Source: Ruegeria discodermiae (GTDB lineage Bacteria; Pseudomonadota; Alphaproteobacteria; Rhodobacterales; Rhodobacteraceae). From it: DNA of 41,430 nucleotides. Location: NCBI RefSeq assembly GCF_030758345.1, contig NZ_JAVAMO010000025.1, positions 1 through 41,430 on the forward strand, given 5' to 3'. A program made the position numbers and the translations under genes. Each line of letters starts with the position of its first letter. Position 1 is the first letter of the stretch. The notes beneath the pieces were generated by a model. It had not been told where the DNA came from. It ran no database searches and was given only the letters and a program-made list of their open reading frames with translations. Positions 1 to 8,432 of the stretch are shown piece after piece.

Positions 1-24
1 CAGCGTTAGAGGTTTCTCGTTCAT
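1..24 (-). CDS. Partial gene at window edge (first 8 codons)
   Basis: An ATG at 24 on the minus strand opens a frame reading MNEKPLTL before the window ends. It is preceded by an AGGAGCAAGGG Shine-Dalgarno-like stretch and lies 17 bases beyond the stop codon of the SulP gene, so it is probably the next gene of the same operon. Nothing about its function can be read from eight residues. Since the operon contains a formylglycine-type sulfatase, a sulfatase-maturation enzyme is one possibility, but this is only a guess from context. Confidence 0.55.
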
Positions 25-41
25 CCCTTGCTCCTGCATTC

Positions 42-1793
42 CTATTCCTGTTTGGCGCCAGGCCGGCCAGCGCATTCTTTGAACACGCGCATTGTGCAGT
101 TCAAACAGATGTCGCTTCCGGTGTTGGCAATGGCAGCTGCTATGGCTTCGCCTTTGTTTTCATAGAGGTGTTCTGATCCGACAATGTCGACGAACCCAAG
201 GTTCTTTAGCCGTTTGGCAAGTGGCGGATAGTGGGCCACGACAAACACGTCGCCACCCAGTGATCGCCGTCTTTCGACTTCTCGTTCCAACAGTTGAACA
301 CCTGGAAGATCAACGTCGCCAACACCGTGCAGGATCAATACGAGATTGACCTGATCCGGGCGCGTTCGGGCAAGCTTGCGGAGCTGCAGGTTAATCGAGT
401 CCACGGAGCCAAAGAACAAAGGGCCATCCAGACGCGCGATCAGAACGCTCGGACATTCTTTCAGACCGAACATTTCAGCGTTTTTAATCTTGCGATGCTC
501 GGCGCCTGGGTCCGGTGCGCCAACGGCGAGCACCGGATTTGCGCTTTTACTGAGGAACACTGCGAGCGAGGCGAACGTGCCGACATAGATGGCAAACTCA
601 AGGTCCACGAGTGTCCCTGTTAGAAAGGTCAAGGCAGCGATTGTCGTCTCGCGCGGACTTGTTCGGATCAGATGGCTGAACTCTTTAAAGTCCAGCAGTT
701 TCCAAGCTACATATAGGATCAACCCTGCAATTGATGCGATAGGAACAATCTCGACTAATGGTCGGAAAATCATGACCATCACGACAAGAAACAGGGCAGA
801 GAACACAGCCGCGAAGGGTGTGCTGGCGCCGGCCTCAAGATTTACCCCGGATCGAGTGAAAGAGCCTGAGGCCGGGTAGCATTGAAACAGGCTACCCACG
901 GTGTTCGAGACACCTTGCCCAAAAACTTCGCGGTTGGCGGAAAACTCGGTTCGGGTTCGATGGGCCAGGCTGCGGCCGATGGCGATCGCTTCCAGCAGAC
1001 CGATCAGCGAAATGGCAAATGCGCTTTGCATCAGTTCGGGCAGGTTCAATGAGCCAATTTGCGGAAAGTGCAGCGAAGGATAGGCGGCTGGCAACGACCC
1101 GATGAAGCTGAGGTTGGTGGCTTCGCCTCCCATGATTTGAACCACAAGCGTTCCCGCTACGATGGCAAGCAGGAAGCCGGGCCAGCGGGGCAGGAATATG
1201 CGGAATAGCACGACCGTTGCCAACGTCACAGCGGCGCAGATCACTGCAGGCACGCTGTACTGATGCGCGGATTCGATCAGCGCCTCGAGCCGCCCCAAAA
1301 CGCCATGCCCCTTGGAGGGTGGCAAACCCAATGCAGGGCCGAACTGGCTGACGCCGATCAGAATAGCGGCAGCGGCGGTGAAGCCGGTCATGACAGAATG
1401 TGACACAAAACCTGCCAGTCGTCCGACCTTGGCGATAGCCAGAACAGTTTGAATAACGCCCACCATAAGGGCCAGAACAATGGCGGCTTGGACAAATTCG
1501 GGCGACCCTGGCTCCAGACTGCCCGCCAATGTTGAAAACACCACAGCGGATATGGCCGTGGTGGGTCCGGACACCATGACCAGAGATGATCCGAGCAATG
1601 CCGCCACGACCGGTGTCACCATCGCAGTGTAAAGACCGTATTCCGGAGGCAGCCCGGCAATGGCGGCAAACGCGACCGCCTGTGGCAAGACCACAGCCGC
1701 GCCGGTCAGCCCGGCAAAAGCATCAGACTTGAGCGAGGAACGATTGACAGCAGTCAGCCATTCAAACCCCGCAAGGTTTGTCATCCGTTTCAT
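42..1793 (-). CDS. SulP family anion transporter with STAS domain
   Basis: This is an inner-membrane SulP/SLC26 transporter, a family that moves sulfate, bicarbonate or other anions. The first roughly 420 residues are hydrophobic with the typical SulP start (DAFAGLTGAAVVLPQAVAFA, then PPEYGLYTAMVTP). A cytoplasmic STAS domain follows, recognisable by ARLDGPLFFGSVDSI and a conserved LILHGVGDVDLPGVQ segment. The protein ends in a cysteine cluster, C-x2-C-x7-C, seen in some SulP proteins of uncertain role. The ATG at 1793 (MKRMTNLAG) was chosen over a TTG at 1835 that would overlap the sulfatase; an ATG at 1784 is also possible. The gene lies 22 bases after the sulfatase stop in the same operon, so moving sulfate released by that enzyme is the simplest role. 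The direction of transport cannot be read from sequence. Confidence 0.9.
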   Translation of the reverse strand: MKRMTNLAGFEWLTAVNRSSLKSDAFAGLTGAAVVLPQAVAFAAIAGLPPEYGLYTAMVTPVVAALLGSSLVMVSGPTTAISAVVFSTLAGSLEPGSPEFVQAAIVLALMVGVIQTVLAIAKVGRLAGFVSHSVMTGFTAAAAILIGVSQFGPALGLPPSKGHGVLGRLEALIESAHQYSVPAVICAAVTLATVVLFRIFLPRWPGFLLAIVAGTLVVQIMGGEATNLSFIGSLPAAYPSLHFPQIGSLNLPELMQSAFAISLIGLLEAIAIGRSLAHRTRTEFSANREVFGQGVSNTVGSLFQCYPASGSFTRSGVNLEAGASTPFAAVFSALFLVVMVMIFRPLVEIVPIASIAGLILYVAWKLLDFKEFSHLIRTSPRETTIAALTFLTGTLVDLEFAIYVGTFASLAVFLSKSANPVLAVGAPDPGAEHRKIKNAEMFGLKECPSVLIARLDGPLFFGSVDSINLQLRKLARTRPDQVNLVLILHGVGDVDLPGVQLLEREVERRRSLGGDVFVVAHYPPLAKRLKNLGFVDIVGSEHLYENKGEAIAAAIANTGSDICLNCTMRVFKECAGRPGAKQE

Positions 1794-1815
1794 CTTTTCG
1801 TTCTTCAATGGTGGG

Positions 1816-3405
1816 TTAAGGGGCCCACTTTCCAATCATAATGCCGGACGTGTCTTCATCGCGTCGCAGCGCCAGAGTTTCCTCATCAGTCATCGTAACC
1901 CGGTTCTTTCGGCTGATAAGCCGTTCCAGCAACAACGCATGCATATTCCGCCGCTGAGCTTCATATTCCGACTTTCGCCCCAGATCGTTCAGTTCCAGCG
2001 GGTCGTTCAGCAAATCAAAAAGCTGGGGTGGGAAGCCTTTGAAATACACGTACTTCCAGTCTTCTGAGCGGATCATATAGCCGCGCGCATCGGAGGGACC
2101 GACCTTGAGCGTGTCGCGAGCGGCATAAAACCCATAGTCTATTTCGGAAAAGACTGTCTCGCGCCAGTCATCAGGCGTGCCGGCTTGCAAAAGCGGAATT
2201 AGCGAGCGACCTTCGAGCCGGTGATTGGCGGACGGCGCACCGGTGGCCTCCAAGAACGTGGGCACCAGGTCAATCGCCTCAACCAACGCGTCGGAAGCAG
2301 TGCCGCGTGTCGCGTCCGCTTCAGAACGAGGATCATAGATGATCAGCGGAACCCGGACAGAGCATTCGTGAAACAGCTCTTTTTCGCCCAGCCAGTGATC
2401 GCCCAAGTAATCCCCGTGATCCGAGGTCAGGACAATCATCGTTTCCTTGTCCTTGCCGGTTTCCTCCAGCCAGGCAAAAAGACGACCAAGGTGATCGTCG
2501 ATCTGTTTGATCATACCCATATAGGCAGGCAAAACGGTTTCTCTTGCACCCTGCATGGAGAAGGTTTCGCTGACTTCCATGCTCATGAAGGCTTGGAAAA
2601 CCGGATTGGGGTCTTCGCGCTCGCATTCGTCCCGGACGATGGGCACAAAGCTCTCAGGCCCGTAGATGTCATGGTAGGGGGCCGGTGCCATATAAGGCCA
2701 GTGCGGTTTGATGTAACTCAGGTGGCACAGCCAGGGCGTGTCGCCGCTTTCCTCGATAAACTCCTGCGCCCGCATCGTCATATAGGCGGTTTCGGAGTGT
2801 TCTTCCTTTACCCGTGCGGGAAGGTTGGAGTTCTTCAGGTGCCAACCGGACAGAAGCTCACCATTCGGACCATCGGCAGAGTTCGCCCAATCGTTCCAGG
2901 GGTTGTCTCCGTCGTATCCCTTGGACCACAGCCAGTCGTTATAGCGCAGCTTGCCGCCCTTGGCTTTCAGAACCCCATCGGGGTGCAAGCCGTCGTCGCG
3001 TTCATAAGGGTCAAAGCCGGGTTGGCTGATGCGAACGCCGATTTCAGTATCGCTATTCAGACCAAGCCGCGCCATACCTTCGCGGTCGGGGATCATGTGC
3101 GTCTTGCCGACTACCGCCGTGCGAACGCCTAAAGGTCTCAGGTAATCGCCAAGGGTCAGCTCGCCAATCGGCAGCGGAACCCGGTTCCAAGTCGCACCGT
3201 GGCTGAACACAGTGCGGCCGGTGTAACAAGAAGCCCGTGACGGTCCGCAAACCGGTGACTGAACATAGGCGCGGTCAAACCGCACGCCCTTTTCGGCCAG
3301 CCGGTCAATGTTTGGCGTGTGCAGGTGCGGGTGCCCGTAGCAACTCAGGTAGTCCCACCGAAGCTGGTCCGCCATAATGAAGAGGATATTCTTAACTTTG
3401 GTCAT
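1816..3405 (-). CDS. Type I sulfatase / phosphonate monoester hydrolase-like enzyme
   Basis: A 529-residue alkaline-phosphatase-superfamily hydrolase that should cleave a sulfate or phosphonate ester. The N-terminus NILFIMADQLRW carries the metal-binding Asp13. The sulfatase signature CGPSR at 53-57 supplies Cys53, the residue converted to formylglycine in active enzymes. TSDHGDYLGDH supplies metal ligands near Asp329-His330. The APYHDIYGPE segment and the overall layout recall rhizobial phosphonate monoester hydrolases (PMH), which also hydrolyse sulfate esters. No signal peptide is visible, so it acts in the cytoplasm. The ATG at 3405 follows a GAGG ribosome site five bases after the dctM stop; the open frame extends 122 codons further, but that extension is non-protein-like and overlaps dctM. 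Its place between a TRAP importer and a SulP transporter favours sulfate-ester use. The substrate is unknown. Confidence 0.9.
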   Translation of the reverse strand: MTKVKNILFIMADQLRWDYLSCYGHPHLHTPNIDRLAEKGVRFDRAYVQSPVCGPSRASCYTGRTVFSHGATWNRVPLPIGELTLGDYLRPLGVRTAVVGKTHMIPDREGMARLGLNSDTEIGVRISQPGFDPYERDDGLHPDGVLKAKGGKLRYNDWLWSKGYDGDNPWNDWANSADGPNGELLSGWHLKNSNLPARVKEEHSETAYMTMRAQEFIEESGDTPWLCHLSYIKPHWPYMAPAPYHDIYGPESFVPIVRDECEREDPNPVFQAFMSMEVSETFSMQGARETVLPAYMGMIKQIDDHLGRLFAWLEETGKDKETMIVLTSDHGDYLGDHWLGEKELFHECSVRVPLIIYDPRSEADATRGTASDALVEAIDLVPTFLEATGAPSANHRLEGRSLIPLLQAGTPDDWRETVFSEIDYGFYAARDTLKVGPSDARGYMIRSEDWKYVYFKGFPPQLFDLLNDPLELNDLGRKSEYEAQRRNMHALLLERLISRKNRVTMTDEETLALRRDEDTSGIMIGKWAP

Positions 3406-3410
3406 GGCTG

Positions 3411-4706
3411 CTACCTCATTAGTCCGGGCAGTAAGGTCGCAATTGGCGGGATGGCGATCACAAGCACCAGACCGATTACCAATGCGAAGATGTAGGGAAC
3501 GACGCCGCGGAAAATTTTGCCCAGCGGAACCTCTGGTAAAACAGATTTTACAACAAAGACATTCATGCCGATTGGCGGCGTGATCAGGCCGATTTCGCTG
3601 ACCAGCACGATCAGGATTCCGAACCAGATCATATCGATACCATTGATCGTCAGCGCCGGAAGGAAGACCGGGACCAACAGCACCAGAATGCCGATGGCCT
3701 CGAACACCATACCCATCAGAATGGCGATGATGCAGACGAAGATGACCAGTCCGAATGGAGACAGCTGCCACTCGTCAACCATGTCGAGCAAATCGTAGGG
3801 CATTCCGCTGAGGTTGATAAACTGCGAGAAAACGATGGCGCCAAGCAGGACTAGGAAGATCGTGGCGGTCGTCGTCGTCGCTTCGACCAAGCAGTCTTTC
3901 CATTCCGATAGTGAGCGCATGTGCCCTCGCAAAACCGCGATGACCGCCGCGCCGAAAGAGCCAATGCCTGCGGCTTCGGTAGCGGTGAATGCACCGGAAT
4001 AGATACCGCCCAGCACAACAAGGAAAAGTACTAGCACCGGCATAGTCCCGCGAACGGCTTCTTTCTTGCGTTCTGGCTCCAGCGGAGGGGCAGGGGGCGC
4101 GGCAGTCGGATCGCGGCGCACCACCCAGCCCACACAGATCAGGAACAGCGTGACCAGCAATAGCCCGGGCAAAATTCCCGCGATAAAGAGTAGTCCGATG
4201 TCCTGTTCGGCGATAATCCCGTAAATGACTAGCGGTACCGATGGCGGGATCATGATCCCAAGCGTGCCGCCCGCAGCGATTGTGCCGGACGCCAAGCGAT
4301 TGGAGTAATTGTAATTCCGCATCGGCGGCATCGCGACTTTGGCCATTGTAGCAGCCGTCGCCAAGGTCGATCCGCAAACAGCCGAGAAACCGCCTGCTGC
4401 CAACACTGTCGCCAGGGCAAGCCCACCGCGAAACTTGCCGAGAGCGGCATAAGCCGCGTCATAAAGATCCTGACTGATGCGCGCGTGTACGATCAGTACG
4501 CCCATCAGGATGAACAGGGGAATGACACTGAGATTGTAGTTCATACTGTCATGGAAGATCTGTTGACCCACCATGGCAAAAGAAGCCTCCCACCCGCGCT
4601 GGGTTGCAAAGCCGACGAAGCCGACAATCAGCGTGGCGAAGCCGACGCGAAATCCCAGAAAACAAAGCGCAAGAAGCGCGGCAAAACCGATGAGTGCTGT
4701 CGCCAT
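3411..4706 (-). CDS. dctM: TRAP transporter large permease (DctM/SiaM type)
   Basis: A 431-residue multi-pass membrane protein of the DctM family, the sodium-coupled channel subunit of a TRAP importer. Family features include the VIPLFILMGVLI segment, the CGSTLATAATMAKVAMPPM loop, the GTLGIMIPPSVPLVIYGI motif and the C-terminal ITPPIGMNVFVVKS motif. The ATG at 4706 overlaps the stop codon of dctQ by one base (TAATG), so the two are translationally coupled, and a longer 40-codon extension inside dctQ was rejected. It is third in the dctP-dctQ-dctM order and is followed after five bases by the sulfatase, which suggests that the substrate of the transporter is the substrate of that enzyme. Confidence 0.93.
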   Translation of the reverse strand: MATALIGFAALLALCFLGFRVGFATLIVGFVGFATQRGWEASFAMVGQQIFHDSMNYNLSVIPLFILMGVLIVHARISQDLYDAAYAALGKFRGGLALATVLAAGGFSAVCGSTLATAATMAKVAMPPMRNYNYSNRLASGTIAAGGTLGIMIPPSVPLVIYGIIAEQDIGLLFIAGILPGLLLVTLFLICVGWVVRRDPTAAPPAPPLEPERKKEAVRGTMPVLVLFLVVLGGIYSGAFTATEAAGIGSFGAAVIAVLRGHMRSLSEWKDCLVEATTTTATIFLVLLGAIVFSQFINLSGMPYDLLDMVDEWQLSPFGLVIFVCIIAILMGMVFEAIGILVLLVPVFLPALTINGIDMIWFGILIVLVSEIGLITPPIGMNVFVVKSVLPEVPLGKIFRGVVPYIFALVIGLVLVIAIPPIATLLPGLMR

Positions 4707-5200
4707 TACACGTCCTCCAGATGAATGTGGTCGTCCGGACGCGCGACGATCAAACCAAGGATCTGGCTGACGACACTGAGTGCTGCCAAAGCGGCGACCG
4801 TTCCGGTGATCCATGCAAGTGGCCATTCAAGAACAACTGTCATCGACCCGACATGGGCGGCTTCAACGGCCTGTTCCCACAGGACATAGACAATCAAAAG
4901 CATTGCGATGATCGAAAAGCCCTGCACGACCACATCATAAAGCCGCGGCGATAATGCTCGGATCTTATGATCGAACAGCTCGACCACGATGTGTTTGTCA
5001 CGGGCGTTGGCGATGCCAAGACCCATGAAGATCGTCAGAGCCAGCATCGTCGAAATCATCTCGGAAGCGCCGAATACCGGCGCTCCCAACAAGTATCTGC
5101 CGATCACATCGACAAAGGTCAGGAGCATCATGGCCGCAAGGACAATGCTGCACAGCACCTCCAAAACTCGAATGATCCCGTTCAAAACTGTTTCAGCCAT
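4706..5200 (-). CDS. dctQ: TRAP transporter small permease (DctQ type)
   Basis: A 164-residue protein with four predicted membrane segments, the normal layout of the DctQ subunit, which partners DctM. Family traits are LLTFVDVIGRYLLGAPVFGA near residues 30-50 and the GLGIANARDKHIVVELF stretch. The ATG at 5200 (MAETVLNG) has a strong GGAGGAGGG ribosome site just upstream, which decides it over an earlier in-frame start at 5221. The gene starts 27 bases after the dctP stop and ends overlapping dctM by one base. Confidence 0.9.
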   Translation of the reverse strand: MAETVLNGIIRVLEVLCSIVLAAMMLLTFVDVIGRYLLGAPVFGASEMISTMLALTIFMGLGIANARDKHIVVELFDHKIRALSPRLYDVVVQGFSIIAMLLIVYVLWEQAVEAAHVGSMTVVLEWPLAWITGTVAALAALSVVSQILGLIVARPDDHIHLEDV

Positions 5201-5227
5201 AAGCCCTCCTCCCCTGACCACGCGCAG

Positions 5228-6235
5228 TTACTGCGCCAATTGTGCCTTGTAGAATTCGAGCGCCGCCGCGCCGTCTATGCCGGTTTCGTTTGCAGCCTTG
5301 ATCCAGTCTTCGGTCACAAACGCCGATGCGTTGGCCAGCGCCTCAGCGAAAGCTGGGTCAGCTTCGACAACGGTAATGCCAGCCTCTTCATAAGAGGCTT
5401 CGGCTTCTTCCGCGGCTTGGTTCCAGCGCGCACCGAACGCGACCCCCAGGACATCACCAGAAACGCTCATGATTGCGGCCTGATCCTCGGGCGAGATTTC
5501 GTCCCATTTTTCTTTGCTGACAAAAACCGAAAAGGACGTGGAATAGATGGCCGTGTCAAAGGATGTAGTGGACTTGGTGTAGGGCAAAAGCTGGAAAGCC
5601 TTCACCGCTTGCGGGTCCAGGCCCAGGTGGCCATCCACAACACCCCGTGAGATGATCTCGTTCGATTTCACGGCGGGGCTAGAAACAACGCCCGAGCCAA
5701 GATTTTTTGTGATCGCCGCAAGGGGGCCGGGCAGAACCCACATCTTGCGGCCTGCCAACTCGTCGATCGAATTGATCGGTGTGTCATTCTGGCTGTACAG
5801 CTCGGCCGGGGAAATCACGAATTGTGAAATCAGTTCAACCGTGTCGAATTCATCCGGAAAGTACTCACGGTTCGTCGCCCAAAGGGCGCGGCTCATTTGT
5901 TCCGCGTCATGGGTTCCGGTAAAGGGCTGCATTGCGACCAACGGTCCAGTGACCCGGTTTTGAATCAGACCGTTGAACTGAACTGCGACATCTGCCAGCC
6001 CCTTTTCGACTGAGGCGAGTTGCTCTGGTGGTGGGGCTACTGATTTTGGAGGAATGATCCCGGTTACGCGTCCCTCGGTGACCCGCTCCACCTCTTCGAT
6101 CCAAGTGGGAAGGACCTCGGAGCAGGCAAAGTGTTTCGGGGGCCAGAAGCAATTCACCAATAGCCTGGTTTTCGCGTCCGCCATTCCGGCAGAAAAGGTC
6201 ATTGCGACCGCCGCCATAAGTAGCTTGGATTTCAT
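5228..6235 (-). CDS. dctP: TRAP transporter substrate-binding protein (DctP family)
   Basis: A 335-residue periplasmic binding protein. It begins with a signal peptide (MKSKLLMAAVAMTFSAGMADA, with likely cleavage after ADA) and then a DctP-like fold with the expected central arginine-helix region (RKMWVLPGPLAAITKNLG). The ATG at 6235 is preceded by GAGGAGG. It is the first gene of a minus-strand operon containing the TRAP permeases, a sulfatase and a SulP transporter, so it most likely captures an organic sulfate or related ester. The exact ligand cannot be told from sequence. The NCFWPPKHFACSE start of the mature protein contains two cysteines, which may form a disulfide in the periplasm. 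Confidence 0.92.
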   Translation of the reverse strand: MKSKLLMAAVAMTFSAGMADAKTRLLVNCFWPPKHFACSEVLPTWIEEVERVTEGRVTGIIPPKSVAPPPEQLASVEKGLADVAVQFNGLIQNRVTGPLVAMQPFTGTHDAEQMSRALWATNREYFPDEFDTVELISQFVISPAELYSQNDTPINSIDELAGRKMWVLPGPLAAITKNLGSGVVSSPAVKSNEIISRGVVDGHLGLDPQAVKAFQLLPYTKSTTSFDTAIYSTSFSVFVSKEKWDEISPEDQAAIMSVSGDVLGVAFGARWNQAAEEAEASYEEAGITVVEADPAFAEALANASAFVTEDWIKAANETGIDGAAALEFYKAQLAQ

Positions 6236-6550
6236 TTCATTTTCCTCCTCATCATAGATGTTCAGTCGTCATTTCCCGGACGGTTCAACGCGCCTATAGT
6301 GAAGCGGGAACCCTAAGACAGCGTGTGGCTTTTGTTGGGGGCGTTGGCGCAGTTCAGGCGCCTCAACCAAGCGCGGTTGCCGACCCAAAAATGTCGGTAC
6401 TTTTCGACTGGTGTGATTGGTGTGCGGAACACATACAATCTCCTCCCAAAGACGGCGCGAACGCTTTTGTACTTTTCCCTTGCTTGGATGATCGTCAAGA
6501 TTAACATAACAGTCTAATAATTCGTTGGTAAGATAACATGCGTTAATGAT
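6236..6550. promoter_or_regulatory. Divergent promoter region between the TRAP-sulfatase operon and a LysR gene
   Basis: These 315 bases hold no convincing gene. They separate the divergently transcribed dctP and LysR genes and must carry both promoters. The part next to the LysR gene is AT-rich, and an ATTA-N11-TAAT pattern around 6498-6516 fits the loose T-N11-A form of LysR binding sites. That pattern is common by chance, so it is only a candidate. No terminator or repeat was noticed. Confidence 0.5.
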
Positions 6551-7483
6551 ATGCTGATTGACCCCCGTCATCTTGAGCAACTCGCCGTAATCGTCGAGGA
6601 AGGCACATTGCAGCTTGCGGCTGAGAAACTCGGAACTTCCCAGCCTGCCCTGAGCCGCATGATAGCTAATCTTGAATTGCGAACTGGTATGACGCTTTTT
6701 GAACGCACGACCCGGCCATTGACGCCCACTGCGATCGGGCTTGAGCTTTCGCAACAAGGAAAGGCCATTCGCTCCGCCCGTCTGCGCGCAGCTGAAATGG
6801 TCGACTTTGGCGCACGCGGATTCTTTGGGGTCCTGAAGCTGGGAGCGCCGCCGTTTCTTTGCAAAAGCCTGATGACCGAAGCGATTGCCGACTTTTTGTC
6901 GGAACGTCCTAATATTCGGATTGACCTTATCCCAGATTACCGCGCGGGCTTGATGGAGAAGCTCTACCATAACCAGATCGATGTGATCGTGGGGCCATCG
7001 AAATTCGCCGAACAAGGAAACACCGAGCTGACGCTTGAACGGCTGTTCAGCGATAGCAACGTTGTTGTCGGCCGCAAAGGACATCCTTTGACTGCGGTTG
7101 AAAGCCGGACTTCCGTCGATCTGCAAGGCTACACTTGGGTGGGGCACTCGGATCGCAGTCTTTTGCGATCCGACATGGAGGATGCGCTGCGCCTGCTGGG
7201 TATCGTGGCGCCGCGTGTGGCCTTTCAAAGCGAATCCGCTGGTGCTGTACTGGAGCTTCTGACGGTGACGGACTTTCTTACCGTTCTGCCGCGGTATGCT
7301 CTGAGCCACGACGGGAGCGACAATCTTGGCATCGTCCCCATTGATCTTCCTGACGTCAGACACGACGTAAGCGCAATCACTTTGACGCAGCGCACTGAAA
7401 CCAAGCTGACGTCGGATTTCAAGGCACACCTACGTGCGAAGATGGCGGCCCGCGGCGCACGATCTCCGGAGAGATCGCGCTGA
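6551..7483 (+). CDS. LysR family transcriptional regulator
   Basis: A 310-residue LysR-type regulator. The N-terminal winged helix-turn-helix covers about residues 6-65, with the family pattern QLAAEKLGTSQPALSRMIAN followed by LFERTTRPLTPT. The remainder matches the two-lobed effector-binding domain, including SERPNIRIDLIPDYRAGLME and the DVIVGPSKF segment. It is transcribed away from the dctP-dctQ-dctM-sulfatase-SulP operon, the classical arrangement for a LysR activator of the adjacent operon, so control of that operon by an import substrate or product is inferred. The 3' end converges on the BKACE gene with only 16 bases between the two stop codons. Confidence 0.92.
   Translation: MLIDPRHLEQLAVIVEEGTLQLAAEKLGTSQPALSRMIANLELRTGMTLFERTTRPLTPTAIGLELSQQGKAIRSARLRAAEMVDFGARGFFGVLKLGAPPFLCKSLMTEAIADFLSERPNIRIDLIPDYRAGLMEKLYHNQIDVIVGPSKFAEQGNTELTLERLFSDSNVVVGRKGHPLTAVESRTSVDLQGYTWVGHSDRSLLRSDMEDALRLLGIVAPRVAFQSESAGAVLELLTVTDFLTVLPRYALSHDGSDNLGIVPIDLPDVRHDVSAITLTQRTETKLTSDFKAHLRAKMAARGARSPERSR
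7460..7477. terminator. Possible bidirectional hairpin between convergent genes
   Basis: The sequence CGATCTCCGGAGAGATCG forms a 7-bp stem with a CGGA loop. It lies inside the last codons of the LysR gene, just before the stop codon of the convergent BKACE gene. No run of T follows on either side, so it would be an atypical terminator; the position between convergent genes is the main argument. Confidence 0.35.
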
Positions 7484-7499
7484 AGTCCAAGTGTCGCGT

Positions 7500-8429
7500 T
7501 TAGAAATTGACACGGTCCCCGCCCTTGAGCGCCAGTATTTCTCGGGCTTCATCCGGGCTGGCCACCTCGCAACCGAGGTCTTCGACGATACGGCGGATCT
7601 TAGCGACTTGCTGCGCGTTCGACTCCGCAAGCTTGCCGCGAGAGATGAACAGGCTGTCTTCCAGTCCGACGCGCACATTGCCGCCCATCTGACTGGCCGT
7701 GGTCGCCAGCGACATCTGCGAACCACCCGCACCCAAGACTGACCAGCGATAATTGTCGCCGAACAACCGGTCAGCGGTGCGCTTCATGAAGATAAGGTTG
7801 TCCACTTCCGGCCCGATCCCGCCGAGGATGCCAAAGATGAATTGGATGAAGATTGGAGCTTTGAACAACCCGATATCCATGCAGAATTTCAGGTTATAGA
7901 GATGGCCAACGTCATAGCATTCGTGCTCGAACTTGATGTCATGCGGGGCAAGCTGATTGGCGGCATTCTGAATGTCGGCGAAGGTGTTGCGGAAGATATA
8001 GGTGTCCGAATTCTCGATGTAGGCCTTCTCCCAATCGAATTTGAATTCGTCATATCGTTTCGCCAGCGGGTGGAACGAGAAATTCATCGAGCCCATGTTC
8101 ATCGAGCACATTTCGGGCGAGAACTTCAGCGCCGGCGCGATACGTTCGTCGATTGTGTTGGTCAAACTACCGCCCGTGGAAAGGTTCACGACGGCGTCCG
8201 TGGCCTGTTTGATCCGTGGCAAGAACGCCGCGAAGTTATCGGGATCAATCGAAACCGCGCCATTCTCGGGATTGCGGGCGTGAAGATGCAGAACCGAAGC
8301 GCCTGCCTCGGCGGCGGCCAAGGCCTGGCTGGCGATGTCATCCGCGGTATATGGAAGCGCATCCGACATGGTTGGGGTGTGAATCGCACCAGTAATGGCG
8401 CACGTAATGACAGTCTTTTGGCGTGCCAT
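7500..8429 (-). CDS. Beta-keto acid cleavage enzyme (BKACE, DUF849 family)
   Basis: A 309-residue TIM-barrel protein of the DUF849/BKACE family. Characterised members such as Kce condense a beta-keto acid with acetyl-CoA and release acetoacetate plus a new CoA thioester, using zinc. The N-terminus VITCAITGAIHTPTMSDALP and the metal-binding pair His48-x-His50 in VLHLHARNPENG are typical, as is the VNLSTGGS motif. It is the last gene of a ten-gene operon and starts four bases after the livM stop. Upstream in the operon is a hydroxyacyl-CoA dehydrogenase-like protein that could make the beta-keto acid substrate, an arrangement resembling carnitine degradation (dehydrogenase plus BKACE). The side chain it accepts is unknown. 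Confidence 0.92.
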   Translation of the reverse strand: MARQKTVITCAITGAIHTPTMSDALPYTADDIASQALAAAEAGASVLHLHARNPENGAVSIDPDNFAAFLPRIKQATDAVVNLSTGGSLTNTIDERIAPALKFSPEMCSMNMGSMNFSFHPLAKRYDEFKFDWEKAYIENSDTYIFRNTFADIQNAANQLAPHDIKFEHECYDVGHLYNLKFCMDIGLFKAPIFIQFIFGILGGIGPEVDNLIFMKRTADRLFGDNYRWSVLGAGGSQMSLATTASQMGGNVRVGLEDSLFISRGKLAESNAQQVAKIRRIVEDLGCEVASPDEAREILALKGGDRVNF

Positions 8430-8432
8430 GGA

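Noticed and set aside
2221-3132. 303-codon plus-strand frame opposite the sulfatase
   Set aside because: The sulfatase frame carries all catalytic motifs; the opposite frame is a composition effect of GC-rich codons.
3406-3771. A 122-residue N-terminal extension of the sulfatase
   Set aside because: It overlaps the dctM gene, has no family similarity, and a proper start with ribosome site exists at 3405.
6269-7429. Long minus-strand open frame of 386 codons opposite the LysR gene
   Set aside because: It lies almost entirely antisense to a clear LysR gene, its sequence has no family features, and it has no ribosome site.
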